Shown: positions 1-6,404 of the stretch, piece after piece | Position numbering within the stretch: position 1 is the stretch's first letter | Layout of the letters: each line of letters starts with the position of its first letter | Origin: Bacteroidaceae bacterium | GTDB lineage: Bacteria > Bacteroidota > Bacteroidia > Bacteroidales > Bacteroidaceae | Direction of reading: 5' to 3' | Length of the DNA: 12,822 nucleotides | Assembly (NCBI GenBank): GCA_900772575.1 | Contig: CAAHEN010000028.1 | Span: 1-12,822, forward strand | The notes under the pieces: model-generated | Told to the model about the DNA's origin: nothing | Database searches by the model: none | What the model saw: the letters and a program-made list of their open reading frames with translations, nothing else | Translations under genes and position numbers: made by a program

Positions 1-2
1 GC

Positions 3-86
3 CGCATGTCGCGCGCCGTCAACCCCTACGGCGACGGGAAGGCCTGCGGAAGGATCGTGGAGACAATGGAGAAAAACTTAGACTGA
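3..86 (+). CDS. wecB: UDP-N-acetylglucosamine 2-epimerase (WecB type), 3' end only
   Basis: This is the carboxy-terminal 27 codons of a gene that begins before the window, read in the frame that ends at TGA 84-86. The tail contains NPYGDGKA followed by RIVE, the characteristic end of non-hydrolysing UDP-GlcNAc 2-epimerases, where this Asn-Pro-Tyr-Gly-Asp-Gly segment lies near the active site. The family interconverts UDP-GlcNAc and UDP-ManNAc in the cytoplasm, often followed by WecC oxidation to UDP-ManNAcA. The stop lies two bases before the next ATG, so it is almost certainly cotranscribed with the flippase gene. Too little is present to separate WecB from other 2-epimerase subfamilies such as a second FnlC, so the exact substrate is inferred. 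Confidence 0.8.
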   Translation, partial: RMSRAVNPYGDGKACGRIVETMEKNLD

Positions 87-88
87 CC

Positions 89-1384
89 ATGCTGGACAGA
101 GCAAGAGCCATGCTGCTCTCAAGCGACCTGAAGCGCCGTGTACTGGGCGGCGCATTCTGGTCATTCACGGGAGTGGCTTGCGCCAAACTGCTGATACTGG
201 TTTCAGGCATCATCACCGCCAACATATTGGGGAAGGAGCAGTATGGGGAACTGGGCATTGTCCGTTCCACCATCAGCATGTTCATCTCCATTGGCATGGT
301 GGGACTTGGGGCCACAGCGGCGAAATACATTGCCCAGTACAAGAATACGGACAAGGCCTATGCCGGCCGCATAGGCGCTTTGACCACTTTCTTTGCCGTG
401 GCCGCCGGCCTTCTGATCACTTCCGCCGTGCTCCTGTTCTCAGATGTGATAGCGACAAAGACACTGAATGCCCCTTATTTGGTCAATGATATAAGGATAG
501 GTGCCCTGCTGCTTTTCGTCACGGTGATGGACAGCGCGCAGAACGGCATCCTGTCCGGTTTCGAGAATTTCAGGGCGATAGCTGTCAACACCTTCCTGGC
601 TTCGGTCGCGGAAGGCGGTCTGATGATTCTCGGCGCCTGTTTGTATGGCGTGTTTGGCGCCCTGCTGGGCTTTGGGCTGGGCTACGTGGTGCTTTACATC
701 TGCAATTACATCTCGATCCGGTCCTCATCGCGTGCGCATCAGATGGTGATGCATTGGAAGAGCATCCGCTGGAAGGACGCCTCACTGCTCTACAGGTTCA
801 GCCTTCCCGTCGCCTTGTCCTCGTTGCTGATAATGCCGGCCTACTGGATAGTGCGCACGCTCATTGTCAAGTTCTGCGGTTTTGGCGAGCTGGGCATTTA
901 TGAGGCGGCGGACCAGTGGCGCGTCATCATTCTCTTCATCCCCGGATCGCTTTGCGGCATCCTGTTGCCCATTCTGACCAATGTTCTGGAAGAGGGTAGC
1001 AAGAAGACCTACTGGAAACTGATATGGTTTAACCTGGGCATGAATGCCGCCATCACCCTGCTGCTGTCCGTCATCGTCCTCTGCTTCGGCGGGCAACTGA
1101 TGGCTCTGAACGGCAGGGACTTCGCCAACTCAACGATAGTCACCGTACTTGCCTTTTCAGCTGTGTTCTCTTCAATGGCCTCTGTCGTGGGCAACTCCAT
1201 AACCAGCCGCGACTTGGTTTGGGCCGGATTTTTCTTCAATCTGTTCTGGGCCATCCTGTTCGTTGGCCTGGCATACCTGTTTCTTTGCCAAGGCTATGGG
1301 GTTGTTGGCTCAGCTTGGGCGCTGTTGCTGGCATATGTGGTTCATACGGGATTGCAGCTGATTTATTTAGTTGTAAAAAAATAA
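89..1384 (+). CDS. wzx: Wzx-type polysaccharide repeat-unit flippase
   Basis: A 431-residue, strongly hydrophobic protein with about twelve to fourteen predicted membrane spans, the usual size and shape of MOP/PST-superfamily flippases. The N-terminal part has the typical layout of an early span followed by ITANILG, then YGELGIVRS, and the middle carries GELGIYEAADQWR, similar to the G-x-Y-x-A-x-Q segment common in Wzx proteins. It should move undecaprenyl-diphosphate-linked repeat units from the inner to the outer leaflet of the inner membrane. ATG 89 is two bases after the upstream stop; an in-frame ATG at 110 is an alternative. The last codons, through an A7 run into the TAA, become AT-rich like the spacer that follows, so the extreme C-terminus may come from a recombination event. 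Assignment to the flippase family is firm; the sugar specificity is not visible. Confidence 0.9.
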   Translation: MLDRARAMLLSSDLKRRVLGGAFWSFTGVACAKLLILVSGIITANILGKEQYGELGIVRSTISMFISIGMVGLGATAAKYIAQYKNTDKAYAGRIGALTTFFAVAAGLLITSAVLLFSDVIATKTLNAPYLVNDIRIGALLLFVTVMDSAQNGILSGFENFRAIAVNTFLASVAEGGLMILGACLYGVFGALLGFGLGYVVLYICNYISIRSSSRAHQMVMHWKSIRWKDASLLYRFSLPVALSSLLIMPAYWIVRTLIVKFCGFGELGIYEAADQWRVIILFIPGSLCGILLPILTNVLEEGSKKTYWKLIWFNLGMNAAITLLLSVIVLCFGGQLMALNGRDFANSTIVTVLAFSAVFSSMASVVGNSITSRDLVWAGFFFNLFWAILFVGLAYLFLCQGYGVVGSAWALLLAYVVHTGLQLIYLVVKK

Positions 1385-1746
1385 ATTATCATTGAATAGT
1401 CTCGGTTGCTCCAGCTGTTTATCTCATTGTTGGATAGGATAGATCTATATAGCCCGCAGGAGTAAACACAACGTTTCAATCCAAAGCTGTATCCGTTTTC
1501 CTTACAAGCCTTCCTATAGTCCCCAAGAATATGGTTATAAGAATCTATTGGTTCTGTCTGTTGAGCGACAGCAGCATGTTGCCCATGACGTTCATTATCA
1601 TCTGATAAAATTGAATTTGTGGTACTGAAATCACCCGCAGACTACTCCCTGTACAGATATAGCTACAGGAGAAACACACACGTTGATAATTACAGAGGGA
1701 CTTTGACTTACTCAATACGGGTAAAACCTAAGCATCAATACTTCTC
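1385..1746. other. AT-rich spacer without a convincing gene
   Basis: This 362-bp gap separates wzx from the polymerase gene in a locus where most other genes abut or overlap. It is visibly AT-rich: the 60 bases 1381-1440 hold 21 G+C by hand count. No complete + strand gene is seen. On the minus strand an uninterrupted frame of 92 codons runs from 1641 down to a stop at 1363, inside the end of wzx, but it lacks an early start codon. An imperfect inverted repeat lies at 1645-1671 and a perfect 10-bp palindrome ATAGATCTAT at 1439-1448. I found no good match to the Bacteroides -33 TTTG / -7 TAnnTTTG promoter pair, so a promoter for the polymerase gene is possible but not shown. The gap is probably a remnant left by gene exchange. 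Confidence 0.6.
1645..1671. repeat. Imperfect inverted repeat in the spacer
   Basis: CTCCCTGTA (1645-1653) faces TACAGGAG (1664-1671) across a 10-base AT-rich loop, giving an 8-bp stem with one bulged C. No T-run follows on either strand, so it does not look like an intrinsic terminator. It could be a recombination scar or a weak regulatory hairpin about 80 bases ahead of the polymerase gene, or simply chance. Confidence 0.35.
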
Positions 1747-1752
1747 GTGCAT

Positions 1753-2895
1753 ATGTTAGGAAATATACTCTTCATACTTTCTGTATTTTGCAGTATCTTG
1801 TCGCAACACCCTCTCATACTTGAAACTCATATGGATGAGGTGTTGAAATTGGTGTGGGTACTTCCGTTCCTATACTTTTTATATAAGAACCCACGATATT
1901 TACTTGGTGGGTACTTGCCCGTATTATCTTTATTTGTAATAGCCTTCTCCTTGTTTTGCCTCATGTGTGAGGCCTTTTGCTGGCCTCGACGCTATATGGG
2001 AGCCGATTGTATTAATATCATGATTTCATTTTTTGTATGTATGGTCTCCTATGCATATTGGAGGCAATATGGCAATCAGAAATCCATGAATATTATATGC
2101 ATAACAATATTGGCTGTGGGCTTGCTGCTATCAGCCTATTTATATCAGAATGTTTTTGCCAATTACGATATTGCAGCAAGAACTTATGCCTTTCAAGCGA
2201 AAAACAGCATGGGGCAGATTCTTTTGTGCATTGTAGTTATTGTAGCCGTCAACTATAAACCATCAAGAACGTCATACCGTTATTTGGCCTTGTTTCTTAC
2301 TCTACCATTGGTTTATGTAATATTTATTATGAAATCACGAGCCACTTTAGCAGGGCTCTTCTTCGTTTTGCTTTATGCTATATTCAAAGCGAAAGACACC
2401 CGTGTTCGTGTGGGATTGTTTCTGGTGACATTGGCATCCGTAGCCTATGTAATGCTGAATCCCGAATTTTACTCTGTGGTGGTGGAAAATATCTTATTAG
2501 GAAGCCGTGATGCTTCTGACGTAAATTCAGTGAGTTCAGGAAGGGTGGAACTGATAGGCGAAGCTGTAAAGACCATACCCAATAATCTTGCGTTCGGGAT
2601 CGGCAACAGCTATTTGGATTGCATGCCTATTGCCATGGTTGTGCAATACGGCTTAGTGGGCAGTTCTATAGTGTTTCTTTACTTGTTCAGTGTGACAAGG
2701 AAAATATGGCAACTGAACGTAATCTCACCATTGCATCTTACTACATTCTTGCTACTGGTCATGTTTCTAATAAACGCCTTATTTGAAGCATATCCACCTT
2801 TTGGGCCTGGCGTAAAATGTTTCTTTCTTTGGATGATGATGGGATTTTCTTTTTCCGTAAAAAACAACCATACTTTAAATAGACAAAATATATGA
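1753..2895 (+). CDS. wzy: Wzy-like O-antigen/capsule repeat-unit polymerase
   Basis: About 380 residues with some ten or more hydrophobic spans, the expected topology of a Wzy polymerase or O-antigen ligase-family protein. The diagnostic region is near the C-terminal third: SSGR, then a helix, then FGIGN (residues 263-266 and 283-287 if counted from GTG 1747), which matches the S-G-R ... G-x-G pattern of the Wzy_C/O-antigen ligase fold on the periplasmic loop. In a locus that also carries Wzx and glycosyltransferases, polymerase is the natural call, joining flipped repeat units in the periplasm. The frame is closed upstream by a stop at 1729-1731, so the start is GTG 1747 or, more likely, ATG 1753. 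The gene is much more AT-rich than the genes around the pair it belongs to (17 G+C in the 60 bases 2281-2340). Its stop overlaps the next start by four bases (ATGA), indicating translational coupling. As usual for Wzy, family-level similarity is weak, so a ligase remains possible. Confidence 0.8.
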   Translation: MLGNILFILSVFCSILSQHPLILETHMDEVLKLVWVLPFLYFLYKNPRYLLGGYLPVLSLFVIAFSLFCLMCEAFCWPRRYMGADCINIMISFFVCMVSYAYWRQYGNQKSMNIICITILAVGLLLSAYLYQNVFANYDIAARTYAFQAKNSMGQILLCIVVIVAVNYKPSRTSYRYLALFLTLPLVYVIFIMKSRATLAGLFFVLLYAIFKAKDTRVRVGLFLVTLASVAYVMLNPEFYSVVVENILLGSRDASDVNSVSSGRVELIGEAVKTIPNNLAFGIGNSYLDCMPIAMVVQYGLVGSSIVFLYLFSVTRKIWQLNVISPLHLTTFLLLVMFLINALFEAYPPFGPGVKCFFLWMMMGFSFSVKNNHTLNRQNI

Positions 2896-3989
2896 ATAAA
2901 GAAATCATTGTACTTCATAAGGATAAGATCCATGAAGACCCTCCTTTGTTAAGCGTCGTACTAATTCTGCTGGATTTAGGATGGCATGTACGATTGATAA
3001 CATGTGGAATCAGCCATGGCATTAAGAAAATGCTCAGTAAAAGACCGTGTGAAGTACACGAGCTGAACAAATCTTGCTATGGTGCAGCCAGTCCTTTAGA
3101 GAAACTGTGGCAGTACCACAATTTTAAAGTTGAGGTTAATTCCATATTAAACAACTACCCGGATACATTGCTCTGGATTGAGGGGGCTTCGGCCATAATG
3201 GCATTGGGCAATACGTATAAGCATCGTAAATATGTATTGCAAATACATGAGCTACACGAGAATTCATCCCGTCAATTGAGAGCAATCGGCAATGTCATTA
3301 GTGACGCGCAATGCGTGTTCATGCCCGAATACAGTCGCACAGCCATATATCAATTATGGTTTAACCTGTCGAAAAGGCCTACAGTCCTTCCCAATAAGCC
3401 TTATTTTGTACCTGAGAGAAAATCACTGGACAATTATGCCTCCAAATATGAGAACCTGATCGCACCGTTATCAGATCGTAAAATCATTTTGTATCAGGGA
3501 TACATAGGGACAGATCGGGATTTGTCTGCCTATGCTAAGGCTATCAACGCCCTAGGTGATGAATATACCTTTGTTCTTTTGGGAAAGGACAGCGGAGCTT
3601 TGTCCCACTATAAAGAGCTTGCTCCTGGTCTTGTTCATATAGATTATATTCCAGCTCCTGAATACTTGTTATTTACGTCTATGGCTCATATTGGAATTTT
3701 GGGCTACAATCCCATTAGCCTAAACCATTTGTTTTGCGCTCCCAATAAGATCTTCGAATATTCAGCTTTCGGGCTGCCTATGATAGGCAATGACATTCCC
3801 GGATTGTATTATCCCTTGAAGATGTATGGTGCTGGCATCATCGTAGATGAGAACAATGTGGAAGATGTAAAAAATGCCATCCAGACTATTTCATCCGATT
3901 ATCAACACTATTCGTTAGGGTCAAAGAAATTATATGACTCTGTAAATAATAGGGAAACGATAGACTTGGCTTTGAAAAATATATCGTGA
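2892..3989 (+). CDS. Glycosyltransferase, GT-B fold, family 4-like
   Basis: A 365-residue soluble protein with the two-domain plan of GT-B enzymes. The N-terminal half has IEGASAIMALG and LQIHELHEN, resembling an acceptor domain; the C-terminal half has ILYQGYIG, FVLLGKDSG, VHIDYIPAPEYL and then APNKIFEYSAFGLP (residues 283-296), the nucleotide-sugar binding block in which the Pro-x-Lys-x-x-Glu-Tyr motif is typical of GT4-like transferases. It probably transfers one sugar to the lipid-linked repeat unit on the cytoplasmic face. ATG 2892 overlaps the polymerase stop by four bases. It shares the AT-rich composition of the polymerase, so the two look like one acquired unit. Donor, acceptor and linkage cannot be read from the sequence. 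The composition changes sharply right after its stop codon. Confidence 0.8.
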   Translation: MNKEIIVLHKDKIHEDPPLLSVVLILLDLGWHVRLITCGISHGIKKMLSKRPCEVHELNKSCYGAASPLEKLWQYHNFKVEVNSILNNYPDTLLWIEGASAIMALGNTYKHRKYVLQIHELHENSSRQLRAIGNVISDAQCVFMPEYSRTAIYQLWFNLSKRPTVLPNKPYFVPERKSLDNYASKYENLIAPLSDRKIILYQGYIGTDRDLSAYAKAINALGDEYTFVLLGKDSGALSHYKELAPGLVHIDYIPAPEYLLFTSMAHIGILGYNPISLNHLFCAPNKIFEYSAFGLPMIGNDIPGLYYPLKMYGAGIIVDENNVEDVKNAIQTISSDYQHYSLGSKKLYDSVNNRETIDLALKNIS

Positions 3990-5005
3990 TGCAACCCTAC
4001 CACACCATATTCCTGACCAACCTTCCCGCCTTCTACAAGATCAACCTGTTCAACGCGATTGCTGAGGAGCGGCGAGTGTTGGCGGTGTTCACCGGTGAGC
4101 CGGAGGACAACCGCAACGCGGACTTCTTCAAGGGGCAAATGCGCTTCGACACGCAGTGGCTCAGGGGCGGGGCGCTGGAACAGTGCCGGCAGCTGGCGGC
4201 GCTTCTGCGCCATACACGGTATGAGCGTCTCGTCATCGGCGGCTGGGACAGGCCTCAGATGATACTGGCCGCGCTGGTGTCACCGACACGGAAGAACGGA
4301 TGCATCGTGGAGAGCAGCATCTACGAGTCACGTACCCACGGGCCGAAGGCATGGCTGAAACGACTGGTGCTGCGCAATATGAGTGTCGCCTATCCTTCGG
4401 GCAAGGTGCAGGGCGAGCTGGTGCGGGCGTTGGGCTACAGGGGACGGACGGTGGAGTATGGCGGATGCGGCCTGCTGAATTACCAGCCACAGCCGGCCTA
4501 TGCACCCCGCAATGAGGTGAGGAGGTTCCTGTATGTGGGACGCCTGTCGCCAGAGAAAAACCTTGAACTCTTACTCGAGGCATTCCGCGCTTTGCCCAAC
4601 TTGACGCTGACCATCATCGGCTTCGGGCCGTTGGAGGAGACGCTGAAACAACAGGCGCCGGAGAACGTGACCTTCCTCGGTGCGGTGGATAACGCCAAGT
4701 TGCCTGCCTATTATCAGGGCCTTGATGCTTTCATACTCCCCTCTAAGTCAGAGACTTGGGGGCTCGTCGTGGAGGAAGCCCTGAACAATGGCTGCCCTGT
4801 GATTGTCAGCGACCGTGTGGGCTGCAGGGACGACCTAGTGACCGCTGACACGGGGCTGGTATTCAGGTACGACAGCGTGGACGCACTGCAGGCGGCGATT
4901 GTGAAGATGACAGACGCCGGTTTCTACAACCGCTTGCGTCTCGGCGTGTCGAAGCTCGATTTTGCGGCCCGGGCGCGGCGGCAGGTCGAGGCCTTTATTG
5001 ATTAG
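3989..5005 (+). CDS. Glycosyltransferase family 4 (glycosyl transferase group 1)
   Basis: About 338 residues, GT-B fold. The C-terminal donor domain is clear: FLYVGRLSPEKN near residues 180-191, LTIIGFGPLEE, VTFLGAVDNAKLPAYY, and SETWGLVVEEALNNGCPVI, where two glutamates spaced E-x7-E (about residues 255 and 263) form the GT4 signature that contacts the donor sugar. The N-terminal acceptor domain begins with IFLTNLPAFYKINLF, a phrase common in polysaccharide GT4 enzymes. It should add one sugar to the lipid-linked repeat unit. The start is ATG 3989, in a TGATG overlap with the previous gene; GTG 3986 would add one residue. Unlike the preceding pair the gene is GC-rich (45 G+C in the 60 bases 4141-4200). 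Specificity is unknown. Confidence 0.88.
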   Translation: MQPYHTIFLTNLPAFYKINLFNAIAEERRVLAVFTGEPEDNRNADFFKGQMRFDTQWLRGGALEQCRQLAALLRHTRYERLVIGGWDRPQMILAALVSPTRKNGCIVESSIYESRTHGPKAWLKRLVLRNMSVAYPSGKVQGELVRALGYRGRTVEYGGCGLLNYQPQPAYAPRNEVRRFLYVGRLSPEKNLELLLEAFRALPNLTLTIIGFGPLEETLKQQAPENVTFLGAVDNAKLPAYYQGLDAFILPSKSETWGLVVEEALNNGCPVIVSDRVGCRDDLVTADTGLVFRYDSVDALQAAIVKMTDAGFYNRLRLGVSKLDFAARARRQVEAFID

Positions 5006-5011
5006 CAAAAT

Positions 5012-6139
5012 ATGCACTTCCTCATCAACTGTTCCAATCTGAAGAAGGGCGGAGGACTTCAGGTGGCCGACTCAGTCTGTGGCCAGTTGAGTCATTTTCC
5101 CGATCACCAGTTTGTGGTGGTGCTGTCATCGTGGATGGACGAAACAGCACAAAGGCTACGCGGCGTGCGCAATGTACGCGTGGTTCGTCACAATATTCGG
5201 AATGACTGGCGAACGCTCTTGCTGGGCCGCGACGCAGTGCTCGATAGGCTTGTGGAGAATGATCGTGTGGATGCCGTGCTGACCGTTTTCGGTCCGGCAA
5301 GATGGCGGCCCAGCTGTCCACATGTCTGCGGTTTCGCACGGGCACAATTGGTGCTGGGCAACTCACCCTATTACAAAAGGATGGCGTGGCACGAACGGCT
5401 AAGGGAGCGGTTGCACAACATAGTGGTGGCATACCTGTTCCGGCGCGGTGTGGACGTGTTCTGGACTGAGAATCCTTATATCACAGCGCAGTTGCATGGG
5501 CTGTTCCCCAGTACGGTGGCGGGCACGGTGACGAACTACTATAACCAAGTGTTCGACGAGTCGGCACGACAGCGTGAACACAAGTTGCCGCCTTTCGGCG
5601 GCTGCACACTGCTGTCGGTCAACGCGTCCTATCCGCACAAGAACCTAGCCATCACCATTGCCGTTGCACGGTGCCTGACCATGTTGCACCCGGATTTTCG
5701 TTTCCGCTTTGTATTGACGGTGACGGAGGCGGCCCTGCCGCAGGTGCCTGAAGAGCTCAAAGCGCACTTTTGTTTGATTGGCCGTGTGGGCATCGACGAG
5801 TGCCCCTCGCTCTACCGTCAGGCCGACATTATGTTTCAACCCACGCTGTTAGAGTGTTTCACGGCCACCTATCCCGAGGCGATGCGCATGGACGTGCCCA
5901 TTGTGACGACAGACATAGCCTTTGCCCGCAGCCTTTGCGGTGAGGCTGCACGCTACTACCCCCCCCTGTCGGCCACCGCTGCCGCTGAGGCTATCTATGC
6001 CGTGGCGACAGACACGGGGTTGCGCCAGCGGCTCATTGCAGCAGGACACCGGCAGCTCAAGACCTATGATAACTATACGGAGCGGGCATACAAGCTGATA
6101 GCCATGCTCGAGGATGCAGTCCGTCGACATGGTGACTGA
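5012..6139 (+). CDS. Glycosyltransferase family 4-like
   Basis: A 375-residue GT-B enzyme. The start MHFLINCSNLKKGGGLQVA is typical of a group of polysaccharide-locus glycosyltransferases whose glycine-rich loop lies at the N-terminus. Later come LSVNASYPHKNL (start of the donor domain), FCLIGRV and LLECFTATYPEAM, with an E-x7-E pair at residues 281 and 289, then PIVTTD. ATG 5012 follows the upstream stop by six bases with an A-rich leader (caaaat), so it is cotranscribed. It is expected to add a further sugar to the repeat unit. A run of eight C (5959-5966) falls in codons for Tyr-Pro-Pro-Leu around residue 317; a one-base slip there would replace or remove roughly the last 57 residues. It is the last gene before a 265-bp gap. 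Donor and linkage are not visible. Confidence 0.85.
   Translation: MHFLINCSNLKKGGGLQVADSVCGQLSHFPDHQFVVVLSSWMDETAQRLRGVRNVRVVRHNIRNDWRTLLLGRDAVLDRLVENDRVDAVLTVFGPARWRPSCPHVCGFARAQLVLGNSPYYKRMAWHERLRERLHNIVVAYLFRRGVDVFWTENPYITAQLHGLFPSTVAGTVTNYYNQVFDESARQREHKLPPFGGCTLLSVNASYPHKNLAITIAVARCLTMLHPDFRFRFVLTVTEAALPQVPEELKAHFCLIGRVGIDECPSLYRQADIMFQPTLLECFTATYPEAMRMDVPIVTTDIAFARSLCGEAARYYPPLSATAAAEAIYAVATDTGLRQRLIAAGHRQLKTYDNYTERAYKLIAMLEDAVRRHGD
5959..5966 (+). repeat. C8 homopolymer tract inside a glycosyltransferase gene
   Basis: Eight consecutive C residues span the codons tac-ccc-ccc-ctg. Such a run in a surface-polysaccharide gene is a possible slipped-strand site, but eight bases is short for efficient phase variation, and the synonymous choice may simply reflect high GC. 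Confidence 0.5.
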
Positions 6140-6404
6140 GTATTACGACCGGCGAGCATTCCTAGGTAAAGCACCTTTTGCCGAAGCTGTGAACGGCTTT
6201 TGCACAGTACATTTTATTTGAGATTTCAATCATAGAGACTGGTCACACTGCGAAAGGTGATGATGGCCGGGTGTAACGGTCTAGGTAAATCTTTACAGTG
6301 CAAACACCTCGTTGCCAATATATTCAAATCATATGCGAAGATGAAAATCACAGACATTGACGTTAGCGTCTTTTGTATTTATAGAAAATAAAATCCTTGA
6401 CATC
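6140..6404. other. Intergenic region between the variable half and the L-FucNAc module
   Basis: These 265 bases hold no supported gene and are more AT-rich than either side. The gap probably carries the promoter for the fnlA-wbuC-fnlB-fnlC-wbuB module or marks a recombination boundary. I looked for a Bacteroides-type -33 TTTG / -7 TAnnTTTG pair and found only partial matches (for example TACATTTT at 6208-6215 without a well-spaced TTTG), so no promoter is called. A 9-bp direct repeat occurs at 6162 and 6281. Short GC stems exist (GCCG 6179-6182 with CGGC 6194-6197, followed by TTTTG; GACG/CGTC around 6359-6370, also followed by TTTTG), but four-base stems are too weak to call as terminators. 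Confidence 0.6.
6162..6289. repeat. Direct repeat pair CTAGGTAAA
   Basis: CTAGGTAAA occurs at 6162-6170 and again at 6281-6289, both inside the gap before fnlA. The two copies are exact over nine bases and separated by 110 bases. This could be a protein-binding site pair or chance in an AT-rich stretch. Confidence 0.35.

Noticed and set aside
1385..1746. Invertible promoter or mobile-element ends in the first spacer
   Set aside because: I saw no pair of long inverted repeats flanking the spacer, no recognisable transposase and no target-site duplication; only one local hairpin and one short palindrome.
6179..6201. Possible intrinsic terminator after the 5012-6139 glycosyltransferase
   Set aside because: GCCG and CGGC can pair and TTTT follows, but the stem is only four base pairs with a mismatched, long loop.
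6357..6404. Earlier in-frame start for fnlA
   Set aside because: The extra 16 codons are AT-rich and have no counterpart in the FnlA/CapE family, which begins with a short Met-x-x-Phe-x-x-Lys before the Rossmann strand.
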